Origin: Planctomycetota bacterium
Lineage (GTDB): Bacteria; Planctomycetota; Planctomycetia; Pirellulales; Pirellulaceae
Reading direction: 5' to 3'
Length of the DNA: 18,048 nt
Assembly: GCA_026692885.1 (NCBI GenBank)
Contig: JAPLNJ010000975.1
Span: 1 to 18,048, forward strand
How positions within the stretch are numbered: position 1 is the stretch's first letter; each line of letters starts with the position of its first letter. A program made the translations under genes and the position numbers. Shown here in pieces: positions 1 through 6,562 of the stretch. The notes under the pieces were generated by a model. That model ran no database searches. It saw only the letters and a list, made by a program, of their open reading frames with translations, and had not been told where the DNA came from.

Positions 1-884
1 TCCACATCCAGCCCCTCACATCGCCGCGCATGGGTTTGCCCGCCAGTCTCGTGGAGGAAATGGTCGGCGGTACCGATTCGCAGCAACTTCGCGGGAAAGG
101 GCCCGTGATCCGCCAGCCACTCGGCCACCGCGCCGCCCAAGCCGCCTAACAGGCTGTGCTCTTCCAGCGTCACCACGACCTGGCTCGTGGCACACGACAC
201 CCGCAGCAGATCCTCATCCAACGGCTTGACGGTGTGCAGGCTGATCAAACGCACCGAGCGGCCCTGCAGCTCCAAGCGTTCCGCCACCGCGACAGCAGTG
301 GGCAGCAAGTTGCCGGTACTCAAGACGGTGATCTGGTGTCCTGAACGGAGCACCAGGCCTTTGCCGATTTCGAAGGCAGGCTCCGTTGCGTGGATCACCG
401 GCTCACCCTTCTTGCCGATGCGGAGATAAACCGGATCGTCCTGCTCCAGGGCTCGCCGCAGGCCCAACCGGACTTCCTGCGCATCGCCGGGGCACACGAC
501 CTGCATGTGGGGCAAGACCCGCAAGAAGGCGATATCCTCGCACGAATGATGTGTTGCGCCCAGGGACGCATAGGACAGTCCGCCGCCCACGCCGACGATC
601 GTCACCGGGGCGCGGTGATAGCAGACGTCGACCCGAATCTGCTCCAGGCAGCGGGTAGTCACAAAGGGTACGATCGTGTAGACCACGGGGCGCAAGCCGC
701 AGAGCGCCATCCCGGCCGCCACACTCATCATATTGGCTTCCGCCACGCCGCAGTTGTAAAACCGGTCGGGAAAACGCGTCTTGAAGACATCGAACAGGTG
801 GTTGCCGATATCGCCCATCAACAGCACGACGCGCTCGTCGGCCGCGGCCCGCTGCACCAGTTCCTGAGCAAAGGCGTTTCGCAT
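1..884 (-). CDS. Transketolase, C-terminal subunit (partial, runs off left edge)
   Basis: This is the pyrimidine-binding and C-terminal half of a split, two-gene transketolase. With the N-terminal subunit encoded just upstream it would transfer two-carbon ketol units using thiamine diphosphate. The frame is open from an ATG at 884 to the window edge, giving 294 residues without a stop. Recognisable motifs are MGDIG (residues 23-27), CGVAEANM (45-52, with the ThDP-activating glutamate at 49), a THHSCEDIA stretch (111-119) typical of the Pyr domain, and a C-terminal domain beginning near residue 175 (KGLVLRSG, then LISLHTVKPLD). No good Shine-Dalgarno precedes the ATG; the space is filled by palindromic repeats. 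It follows the N-subunit by 80 nt, so co-transcription and perhaps coupled translation are likely. The last residues are missing because the gene leaves the window. Family assignment is firm; the exact sugar substrate is not known. Confidence 0.93.
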   Translation of the reverse strand, partial: MRNAFAQELVQRAAADERVVLLMGDIGNHLFDVFKTRFPDRFYNCGVAEANMMSVAAGMALCGLRPVVYTIVPFVTTRCLEQIRVDVCYHRAPVTIVGVGGGLSYASLGATHHSCEDIAFLRVLPHMQVVCPGDAQEVRLGLRRALEQDDPVYLRIGKKGEPVIHATEPAFEIGKGLVLRSGHQITVLSTGNLLPTAVAVAERLELQGRSVRLISLHTVKPLDEDLLRVSCATSQVVVTLEEHSLLGGLGGAVAEWLADHGPFPAKLLRIGTADHFLHETGGQTHARRCEGLDV

Positions 885-887
885 AAA

Positions 888-987
888 GTAGGTCAGGGTT
901 TCCAGCCTGACGCATCTTTCCGGGTAGGTTAGGCTTTCCAGCCTGACACATGTTTCCCGTACCGTCAGGCTGGAAAGCCTGACCTAC
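888..987. repeat. Array of three 24-nt palindromic repeats (GTCAGGCT...AGCCTGAC type)
   Basis: There are three copies of a 24-nt unit built around GTCAGGCTTTCCAGCCTGAC, itself an 8-bp stem with a 4-nt loop. They lie at 888-911 and 924-947 (same orientation) and 964-987 (inverted). The copies differ by one or two bases. The third copy overlaps the end of the transketolase N-subunit frame and provides its stop. A related pair occurs at 2986-3033. From memory, this kind of repeat is dispersed between genes in Pirellulales genomes; that is not checked here. Confidence 0.85.
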
Positions 988-1879
988 CAACCAACCCCAA
1001 CTCCGCCCGGACCGCCTCGACTTCTTCGGCCGTGGGAATGCGGTAGTGCCAGTTGTTGTCGTCTTCCATGAAGGATACCCCACGGCCCTTCACCGTGTGG
1101 GCGATGATACACGCTGGACCTTCCGCTGCCTGCGCCCGCTGAGTCAATGCTCGACGCAATGCGTCCACGTCATGTCCGTCGACTTCGGTGACCCGCCAGC
1201 CGAACGCGGCCCATTTGTCCGCCAGGGGCTGGAGCGCGAGGACTTCTTCGCTGCGACCGGTGGCCTGCCAGCGGTTATAGTCGACCACGGCGAACAGATT
1301 CGTCAGCTGGCGTGCCGCCGCAAACATGGCCGCTTCCCAGACGGAGCCTTCGTTGCATTCGCCGTCACCCAACACCACCCACACACGGTAGTCGCGGCGT
1401 TGAATGCGTCCCGCCAAGGCCATGCCGGCCCCGAGCGACAAGCCGTGCCCCAGCGAACCGGTCGCCACTTCCACACCCGGCACGCACTTCGGACTCATCT
1501 GCTCAGGCAAGCGACTCCCCGGCTGGCCGAAACTGTCCAGCCAGTCCTGCGGGAAGAATCCTCGCTCGGCTAACACGGCGTACAGGGCCGCAGCGGCGTG
1601 GCCCTTGCTAAGAATGAAGCGATCTCGCCACGGATCCGCCGCACGCTGCGGATCGACGCGCACGGGTCCCCAGTAGGCCGCCGCGAGGATGTCGACGCAG
1701 GACAGCGACGAACCCAGATGCGGGGCGCGGGCCGCGTGCGACATCTCCACCAGCCGGCCACGGATGCGCCGCGCGATGGCTTCCAGTTCCTGAATGGGTG
1801 TTTCCACGGGTTTTGGCGCTCGCGATGCTGGGGGTCGGGTGTTCAGAAATTCATTTTTCGCGGTCACGGACTTTACCAT
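965..1879 (-). CDS. Transketolase, N-terminal (ThDP-binding) subunit
   Basis: This is the N-terminal half of a split transketolase, which binds thiamine diphosphate and Mg and partners the downstream C-subunit. Motifs, numbered from the longest frame starting with GTG at 1921, are APHLGSSLS (66-74), FILSKGHAA (102-110), TGSLGHGLSLGAGMA (154-168) and the ThDP/Mg motif GDGECNEGSVWEA (185-197). The start is uncertain. The GTG at 1921 and the ATG at 1879 (chosen here) both lie inside an inverted-repeat element. A GTG at 1807 lies just outside it and would give about 280 residues, the more usual length. No candidate has a clear Shine-Dalgarno. The last residues (GRSGFPA) and the TGA come from a palindromic repeat. 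It sits directly after the epimerase gene in a minus-strand cluster, so its product may feed a sugar-nucleotide route rather than only central metabolism. Confidence 0.92.
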   Translation of the reverse strand: MVKSVTAKNEFLNTRPPASRAPKPVETPIQELEAIARRIRGRLVEMSHAARAPHLGSSLSCVDILAAAYWGPVRVDPQRAADPWRDRFILSKGHAAAALYAVLAERGFFPQDWLDSFGQPGSRLPEQMSPKCVPGVEVATGSLGHGLSLGAGMALAGRIQRRDYRVWVVLGDGECNEGSVWEAAMFAAARQLTNLFAVVDYNRWQATGRSEEVLALQPLADKWAAFGWRVTEVDGHDVDALRRALTQRAQAAEGPACIIAHTVKGRGVSFMEDDNNWHYRIPTAEEVEAVRAELGLVGRSGFPA

Positions 1880-1933
1880 CTGGGGGCGACTCAACTCCGC
1901 AAAAAATGAATTTTTGAACACCCGACCCCTAGC
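1827..1933. repeat. 107-bp element with 37-bp terminal inverted repeats (MITE-like)
   Basis: The left arm (1827-1863) and right arm (1897-1933) are reverse complements at 34 of 37 positions, around a 33-nt middle. The arms include GGGGTCGGGTGTTCA followed by an AT-rich ATTCATTTTT stretch that contrasts with the GC-rich surroundings. The right end touches the stop codon of the epimerase gene (1934-1936). The element also supplies the first 30 or so codons of the longest transketolase-N frame. No transposase is nearby and I cannot define a target-site duplication, so its class is open. Confidence 0.8.
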
Positions 1934-2947
1934 TTACTGCAGTCGGTTAAGCTGCATCGTCTGGATGTTGTAGTAGCGCGGGTCGGTCAGGGAATCAGGG
2001 ACGCGGCCCGCTTGGAAGGCTGCCACCAAATCGCGGGCAGCGTCGGCGATCGTGAACTGCGGCAGGTAGCCAATGTCGCGGTGGATCAAGTCCGCACAGA
2101 TCCGGTACGACCGCAAGTCCGCGGTCGGCTCTCGGACGACCTCGATCGGCCGATCACCGAGCACATCGCGAATGCGGTCGGCGAGCTCCTGTACCGTCAA
2201 GTTCTCGCCGCCCACGTTCCAGATCTTGCCTGCCATCCGCTCGTCAGGCAATTCCAACAGCCGCACGTACAGGTCCGTCATGTCCTCGATGTGCAGATTA
2301 GGCCGGTACTGCGAACCACCGAAGACTCGGATACGGCCGCGGGTGTAGGCCTGATGCGTCAGGATGTTGACCGTCAAGTCGAGCCGCAGACGGGGCGAAT
2401 AGCCGCAGACGGTGGCCGGCCGCAGGATGACGGTCGTGAAATCACTCGCTTGGTATTCGCGCAAGACGGATTCGCAGAGGGCTTTGTACTTCGAGTAGTC
2501 CGTCAGCGGTTCCAGCGTCAGGGTCTCGGTCACCCGTTCTTCCTGTTTGATGCCGTAAACACTGGAGGACGAGGCATAGATGAAACGCCGCACCCCGCTG
2601 GCGCGCGAGTTTTCGACCAATGGCCGAAACGCGTCGTAGTTGATCGACTTGCCCAAGGCCGGATCCAGTTCGAAACTCGGATCGTTGGAGATGCAGGCGA
2701 GGTGAATCACGGCATCGCACCCCCTCAGGCTCTGACGCACGACGGCGGGGTCGCGCAGATCACCGCGAATCGTCTCCAGCTGCGGGTGCGACCGGACCTC
2801 ATCCAACACCTGCTCGCCGAACAGAAACAGGTCCAGCACGCGCACGCGGTATCCGCGCCGGAGCAGTTTGGGGACTAGCACAGCTCCCACATAACCGGCT
2901 CCGCCGGTGACCAAGACTCGCTCGATGCCTGCTTGATTGGAATCCAT
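1934..2947 (-). CDS. NAD-dependent epimerase/dehydratase (extended SDR family)
   Basis: This is an extended short-chain dehydrogenase/reductase acting on a nucleotide-activated sugar. Counting from the ATG at 2947 (337 residues), the NAD(P)-binding glycine motif TGGAGYVG is at 14-21, an acidic residue ends strand 2 (RVLDLF, about 37-42), the SSSSVYG stretch is at 126-132, and the catalytic YSKYK (Tyr151, Lys155) follows. Later HIEDM and WNVGGEN segments are typical of sugar-nucleotide epimerases. The frame could extend 11 codons upstream to a TTG at 2980, but the ATG is preferred because the residues before it look non-homologous. The gene lies between the nucleotidyltransferase/kinase locus and the transketolase pair, 107 nt after the kinase stop. 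The substrate cannot be read from the sequence; a 4-epimerase, a 4,6-dehydratase or a heptose epimerase are all possible. Confidence 0.93.
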   Translation of the reverse strand: MDSNQAGIERVLVTGGAGYVGAVLVPKLLRRGYRVRVLDLFLFGEQVLDEVRSHPQLETIRGDLRDPAVVRQSLRGCDAVIHLACISNDPSFELDPALGKSINYDAFRPLVENSRASGVRRFIYASSSSVYGIKQEERVTETLTLEPLTDYSKYKALCESVLREYQASDFTTVILRPATVCGYSPRLRLDLTVNILTHQAYTRGRIRVFGGSQYRPNLHIEDMTDLYVRLLELPDERMAGKIWNVGGENLTVQELADRIRDVLGDRPIEVVREPTADLRSYRICADLIHRDIGYLPQFTIADAARDLVAAFQAGRVPDSLTDPRYYNIQTMQLNRLQ

Positions 2948-2985
2948 GTGCTGATTGCCCAACACGGCCTGTGGCCGCAACTAAC

Positions 2986-3033
2986 GGTGGTCAGGCTGTC
3001 CAGCCTGACGTCAGCCTGGAAAGGCTGACCACC
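2986..3033. repeat. Inverted pair of 24-nt palindromic repeats
   Basis: Two copies of the same repeat family as at 888-987 stand tail to tail (2986-3009 and 3010-3033), forming a near-perfect 24-bp inverted repeat with no loop between the units. They lie in the gap between the kinase remnant and the epimerase gene, so they would be transcribed within the cluster and could form a strong hairpin in the mRNA. Confidence 0.8.
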
Positions 3034-3054
3034 AACATGCACTCGCCGTCAACG

Positions 3055-3945
3055 TCACTTGAACAACGATTCGACATGTCTGCGGAGCAGTACCTGCTCC
3101 AGGAAACGTGAATTACCCACGACTGCGACCGCTTCAGCGCCGGCGACATTTCCCAGAAAGGCCAGTTCCTCCGCCGGGAATTTGAGCACGGCACATAGCG
3201 ACGAGATCGCCAGAAACGCTTCTCCCGCTCCAAACCGATCGACGACCCGCGTCGCCAGCGCGGGCGATTCGACGCAGCCCGCCGTCGCACTATAGCACAA
3301 GCAGCCCTTATTGCCGATGGTGACTGCGGCCAACGCGGTTTGCAGATCCCTGGCCAGCGAGGCCAGCATCTCGGTCAGGCACCCACCTCGGCTGCGACGA
3401 TCCAACCGCAGTTCCTGTTCCGCCAACGCGATGTAACTGGCTCGGGGATACTTCGAGATCGTGTGGTAGCCCAGGTTCGCCGCATTGGCCGGAGTACTGA
3501 CCGCGAGAAAGGTCGCCTGGCCGCACAGGGTGCGTACGGCGGAGCCACCCAACCAGTTGTGCCCGTAGTCTGCCACCACGACCAGATCCGTTCCAGGCAC
3601 CGTCTGCTGCAGCACTTCGTCCAACTGCCGGGCTTCGACTTCCGTCAGCGGATCTTCGTTCAGCCGGTCGACTTCGAACAAGGTGGTGGCGAAGTAGGCT
3701 TCGCGGTATTGACGCTTGACGATCGTCGGCGCGTTTTGCTTGACCAGAAAGGTAGCCTGCACATTCGGCCGCAGCAGGCCCCGAATCCAGTCCTCTGCCG
3801 TCTCCTCGGCGCCCAGCAACGAAAGCAACCGCACCTCGCGGCAGAAACCCGCCAGATGATTGGCCACCGCCAGCGCGCCACCCAGGAAACGCTCGCTCGA
3901 AACATACCGCCCCACTACGTTCGGAGATTTGGTCGACTGGCCCAC
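3055..3945 (-). pseudogene. PfkB/RfaE1-type sugar kinase module, truncated and frameshifted
   Basis: These 296 codons encode most of a PfkB-family carbohydrate kinase of the kind fused to cytidylyl/adenylyltransferases in activated-heptose synthesis. LGGALAVANHLAGF (21-34) matches the substrate lid region, a VADYGH stretch is at 124-129, and the C-terminal signature reads DRFGAGEAF (236-244). As I recall the family, the module should begin with a strand carrying VxxVGDxxxDxY. Here that segment is absent: the frame opens at GQSTKSPN, directly after the transferase residues ILDRLER, but in another frame. About 20-25 codons plus a frame offset seem to be deleted. The catalytic aspartate of GAGD is also glutamate (GAGE). 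The only start is a GTG at 3945 without proper ribosome-binding spacing. I infer a decayed kinase domain; an assembly error is the main alternative for the deletion, though it would not explain GAGE. Confidence 0.75.
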
Positions 3946-4504
3946 GTTCCAAACGGTCTAAGATCTCCCCGGCACGATGCGTGCGGCGAAACTTTAGCAA
4001 ATATTGATCGACTTCGTCGGCAAACGGCGAGAAATAGCTGTTGATCAGCGCGGACGAACTCGACGTGACGTCGGCGATGAACTCGACCCGAATTCCCAGG
4101 GCCACAGCTTCCGCTTCCTCGTCCACCAACTCTGGTGTCTTGCGGTCCCGGTATTCGGCGCCCTTGACGTAGATATGCGGTTTCAGTTGCCGCAGCGTTT
4201 CGGCGGCGGTCGGCCAGCGGTTGATACTGACATAGTCGACACAATCCAAGGCCGCCAGCGCTTGAGCACGCAATTTCTCCTCGAACACCGGCCGGTGCGG
4301 GCCCTTGTTGACGTACTCGTCCGGAGTCACGGTCACGACCAACAGGTCGCCTAGTTCTCTCGCGGACTGAAGATAACGGATGTGACCAATGTGCAGGAGA
4401 TCGAACACTCCATGACAATGCACGATAGTCTTCGCCTTGCGACGCCCTGCATCCGCGATCCGGACAAGTTCTTGGAAAGGCACCAAATTTTTTCGTGGGG
4501 ACAT
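3308..4504 (-). CDS. RfaE2/TagD-like nucleotidyltransferase, frameshifted before its kinase domain
   Basis: Residues 1 to about 186 form a nucleotidyltransferase of the cytidylyltransferase superfamily, which joins a sugar phosphate to a nucleotide. HCHGVFDLLHIGHIRYL (29-45) contains the HIGH nucleotide-binding motif (38-41), VKGAEYRD (113-120) follows, and TSSSSALINSYF (147-158) corresponds to the family's final conserved motif. After ILDRLER (residue 187, near position 3944) the reading frame is wrong. The next 211 codons are an out-of-frame translation of the kinase region, are arginine- and glycine-rich, and look unlike protein. The ATG at 4504 is preceded by GGAGG, spaced about 12 nt. 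In related proteins, as I recall them, transferase and kinase form one chain of about 500 residues, with the transferase first (opposite to E. coli HldE). The transferase half may still work; the tail is probably non-functional. Confidence 0.82.
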   Translation of the reverse strand: MSPRKNLVPFQELVRIADAGRRKAKTIVHCHGVFDLLHIGHIRYLQSARELGDLLVVTVTPDEYVNKGPHRPVFEEKLRAQALAALDCVDYVSINRWPTAAETLRQLKPHIYVKGAEYRDRKTPELVDEEAEAVALGIRVEFIADVTSSSSALINSYFSPFADEVDQYLLKFRRTHRAGEILDRLERGPVDQISERSGAVCFERAFPGWRAGGGQSSGGFLPRGAVAFVAGRRGDGRGLDSGPAAAECAGYLSGQAKRADDRQASIPRSLLRHHLVRSRPAERRSADGSRSPAVGRSAAADGAWNGSGRGGRLRAQLVGWLRRTHPVRPGDLSRGQYSGQCGEPGLPHDLEVSPSQLHRVGGTGTAVGSSQPRWVPDRDAGLAGQGSANRVGRSHHRQ

Positions 4505-4843
4505 GTTCTGGATTATCCTCCGCTCCGCAGTTTACAACAAGTCTGCGGGGGCCGCATCGGCCCCGTCGGCGCCCCTAAGACCTAACCGACCGGCCCCTGC
4601 TGGACACGTTTTCGCAGCGGCCTTTCCGTTTTCTCTGAAGACGCCAACCCGGCAACAACAGGCCATTTGACCGTCCCGCCAAGACATGTGTCAGGCACAC
4701 CAAAACACCGGGACAGAAATTCTTCTCAAACCAAACTATCTACCCCAGTTTGCCGATAGTATCTTCTGCCAGCAGCTTTCCCAAGTTGCCAACTCAGGTT
4801 CCTCAGCCCAACTCACGGATATCAACAAGGAGCTTCCCGCGCG
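4505..4843. other. Divergent intergenic region (nucleotidyltransferase gene / small protein gene)
   Basis: This 339-bp stretch separates two divergently transcribed units and must hold their promoters, but I see no convincing -35/-10 pair. It contains a short perfect hairpin (7-bp arms, 4548-4554 and 4558-4564, CAT loop) close to the minus-strand gene. The right half is pyrimidine-rich and less GC-rich, ending in an AAGGAG ribosome-binding site for the plus-strand gene. No gene is evident. Confidence 0.5.
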
Positions 4844-5131
4844 ATGCCGGAACACTCTCTACAGGTATCGAGCCTGACCGATTTGCGAGATTTCGTACAG
4901 AAGCGACTGTGTGATCAAAATGAACTGGAGGTCGGAGCGTTTCGATTGACGGAGCGTGTTCTCGAAAAGAGTGGTGCACCGTGCGGGATCTTCTTCTGCC
5001 TGCACGGTCCCCGAAGTGTCAGGCTGGTGGCGATTTGGGAGACCAGTCGCAACACCATCTTGTTTTACAGCTCCACCGGCGAACGCGTGCAACGGATTCA
5101 ATTGGCGCGAGCCCCCAGTTTTCCGAACTGA
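4844..5131 (+). CDS. Small protein of unknown function upstream of csrA
   Basis: This 95-residue protein has no domain I can name. It is preceded by AAGGAG about 10 nt before the ATG, which supports the start. It has an amphipathic, charged N-terminal third (LTDLRDFVQKRLCDQNE, residues 11-27) and two cysteines in the middle (residues 47 and 52). The remainder is probably beta-rich: GIFFCLHG, SVRLVAIWE and NTILFYSSTGER look like strands. There is no signal peptide or membrane segment, so it is likely cytoplasmic. Its stop is 55 nt before csrA on the same strand, so the two are probably co-transcribed. From memory, similar small proteins precede csrA in other Pirellulales, which would support a functional link, but this is unverified. 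Confidence 0.75.
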   Translation: MPEHSLQVSSLTDLRDFVQKRLCDQNELEVGAFRLTERVLEKSGAPCGIFFCLHGPRSVRLVAIWETSRNTILFYSSTGERVQRIQLARAPSFPN

Positions 5132-5171
5132 CCAGGAATTCATTGTCTTTCATCACAGATTATTCAAGCCC

Positions 5172-5186
5172 GGGGAGGATGGACCG
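5172..5186 (+). promoter_or_regulatory. csrA ribosome-binding site with possible CsrA-binding GGA motifs
   Basis: A strong GGAGG lies 8 nt before the csrA ATG. The same stretch contains several overlapping GGA triplets (GGGGA, AGGA, TGGA), the core of CsrA recognition. CsrA proteins in other bacteria are known to bind such sites over their own ribosome-binding site, so autoregulation is plausible but only inferred. Confidence 0.35.
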
Positions 5187-5372
5187 ATGCTCGTGCTGTC
5201 ACGGAAAGAAGACGAACGCATTCGAATCGGAGAATCGATCGTGATCACGATCGTAGGGATTTCCGGAGACAAGGTGAAAATCGGGATTGAGGCCCCGCGC
5301 GAGGTGCTGGTGCTACGCGAGGAATTGAAGCCGCGTCAAGCGGTCGAGAAGCGACGTAAGCGGGTCGCCTAA
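5187..5372 (+). CDS. csrA: Carbon storage regulator CsrA (RsmA), RNA-binding translational regulator
   Basis: This 61-residue protein matches CsrA along its whole length. It starts MLVLSRKEDERIRIGESI, has the central GDKVKIGIEAP, and ends with a basic tail (EKRRKRVA). CsrA forms a domain-swapped dimer that binds GGA motifs in mRNA leaders and blocks or alters translation. Residues known to matter in E. coli CsrA are conserved or similar: Leu4, Arg6, Lys7 (arginine in E. coli) and Arg44. The start is fixed by GGAGG with 8-nt spacing and by the invariant MLVL N-terminus; a longer frame upstream is an overlap with the preceding gene in another frame. It is probably co-transcribed with the 95-residue protein gene. 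No flagellar genes are in view, unlike the usual csrA neighbourhood. Confidence 0.96.
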   Translation: MLVLSRKEDERIRIGESIVITIVGISGDKVKIGIEAPREVLVLREELKPRQAVEKRRKRVA

Positions 5373-5500
5373 GTCGCGGCGAGAGAGCAGGGTGCGAATG
5401 TCGTTCTAGTTCGGTCTTCATCCGTGCTTTGGCCCTGCTTGCCGTGCGAATAAACAAATCTGGCAGCCCCAGTCCATGACAGTAGTTCCAGGTTCGGAAG

Positions 5501-5566
5501 GTAGCTGAACTCGTGAGAGTTCACGGGTTTGGCGAAAACATCTGAATTTTCACGAATTCAGCTACG
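5501..5566. repeat. Imperfect inverted repeat (GTAGCTGAA...TTCAGCTAC)
   Basis: The arms at about 5501-5523 and 5543-5565 are reverse complements with roughly three or four mismatches around a 20-nt loop. It lies in the 327-bp gap between the convergent csrA (plus) and HNH (minus) genes, which contains no gene I can support. A transcript from either side could fold here, so it may help to end transcription, but there is no clear T-tract beside the stem. Confidence 0.7.
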
Positions 5567-5598
5567 CCAATTTCCAACGCTGCTGCGAACTTGGAACG

Positions 5599-5677
5599 AC
5601 AGGGGTGACCAGGCGGGCGGTGGCGGTCATCCATTGTCGAAAACCTCAGCCATCGCCCGCTCTGGTCAACCCCCTGT
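5599..5677. repeat. GC-rich inverted repeat between convergent genes
   Basis: The arms at 5599-5624 and 5649-5677 pair over about 25 bp with a few mismatches and bulges; the outer ends read ACAGGGG and CCCCTGT. The loop is about 24 nt. On the plus strand the right arm is followed by TTTT, so a bidirectional terminator role is possible. It resembles the window's other intergenic palindromes in size and GC content but has a different sequence. Confidence 0.7.
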
Positions 5678-5699
5678 TTTATCGCAACGCGGTCACCGC

Positions 5700-6512
5700 T
5701 CAGGGCACGGCAGGCAGGTCGCCATCTAACCCAATTCCTGTCTTGAATACGTGTTCACGATGATAGGCCATGTAGCCCGTGTGCCGATCAGTCATTGTCA
5801 CTTTCATGCCAATGTTGATGCCGAGCATAGTTGTGTTGGCATGCGACAGCGACGGCGAAATCAGCATGCTGCCGAATTCGTCAAACGTAATCAGACCGGT
5901 ATCAAATGCCACGTCCAAATTGGCGATCAGCAAAAGGCCATTAAATGGGTCCAGCCGCTCTGGATTCGAGCAGGCGCGCCAAGGCTTAATGTGCGATGCT
6001 CGCAGTACCCGCAGTTCACTGCATCCCGTTAGCGCGCAACGGTGCCAGTACTCTATTAGTGCAGCCCGAAAGGCTCCCTGCCCGAGCCGACACTGCGCAA
6101 GCCTCGTCTTCTCAGTCTCTGTCAGGCCTGCATCATCAAGAATGTGTTTCACGTCTTCGGCAAGATCGGCGGCATTGGGCATTAGCGCATAGATCGGCCT
6201 GGTTTTGCCCGAGTAACGGTGCTCGCTGCTGGTATGCACCCTGACGTAGTACCCATCGTTCCATTTCGCCGTGTGCGGATCGTTGTCGGTAATGTCCGCG
6301 TTGAACCAGTCAACGTAGTTTCCGGCCTTTTCCCACGCCTGGTCCGCGGGACATGGGGCTAGTCCTAGGGATGTCTCGATGAACTGTCTCGCGGCGGGGT
6401 TCCGCAGCAATGCCGAGGCGATTCGATCCCTGCTGACGTAGTCGTGCGTCCGAGCGAATTCCTCGTCAATGATCTGCTCAATTGCGGGGTAGATTACGTC
6501 GTACTGAGACAT
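5700..6512 (-). CDS. HNH endonuclease (HNH_2-like)
   Basis: This 270-residue protein ends in an HNH nuclease domain. GQGAFRAALIEYWHRCALTG (144-163) is followed by the metal-site motif ASHIKPW (172-178, His174), then DPFNGLLLIANLDVAFDTGLI (188-208) with Asn191; Cys159 and Cys164 may bind zinc. This arrangement is typical of HNH endonucleases found as restriction-like or stand-alone nucleases. The N-terminal 140 residues are alpha-rich and unrecognised. The ATG at 6512 is chosen over an upstream in-frame start at 6599 because GGAGG lies 7 nt before it. The gene follows the four-helix-bundle gene by 50 nt on the same strand, so they may be co-transcribed. No methyltransferase or restriction partner is in view, so its target and role are unknown. 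Confidence 0.88.
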   Translation of the reverse strand: MSQYDVIYPAIEQIIDEEFARTHDYVSRDRIASALLRNPAARQFIETSLGLAPCPADQAWEKAGNYVDWFNADITDNDPHTAKWNDGYYVRVHTSSEHRYSGKTRPIYALMPNAADLAEDVKHILDDAGLTETEKTRLAQCRLGQGAFRAALIEYWHRCALTGCSELRVLRASHIKPWRACSNPERLDPFNGLLLIANLDVAFDTGLITFDEFGSMLISPSLSHANTTMLGINIGMKVTMTDRHTGYMAYHREHVFKTGIGLDGDLPAVP

Positions 6513-6562
6513 GTCCCGACCTCCGAGGGCAAGGGCTATATTCTCGCCCCGAACGACACGGA

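Noticed and set aside
888..987. Short CRISPR array (three similar 24-nt repeats)
   Set aside because: The spacings are only 12-16 nt, one copy is inverted, copies differ, and no cas genes are present; it fits a REP-like palindrome cluster.
403..1083. 226-codon minus-strand open frame across the transketolase subunit boundary
   Set aside because: It is out of frame with the clear transketolase subunits on the same strand, is arginine-rich, and only looks long because of high GC and the repeats it crosses.
2012..2878. 288-codon plus-strand open frame
   Set aside because: It is antisense to the epimerase gene, which has all the SDR motifs; the translation has no protein-like pattern.
4667..4700. 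TTGACC box as promoter of the small gene upstream of csrA
   Set aside because: No acceptable -10 box lies at 16-18 nt, so the match is likely chance.
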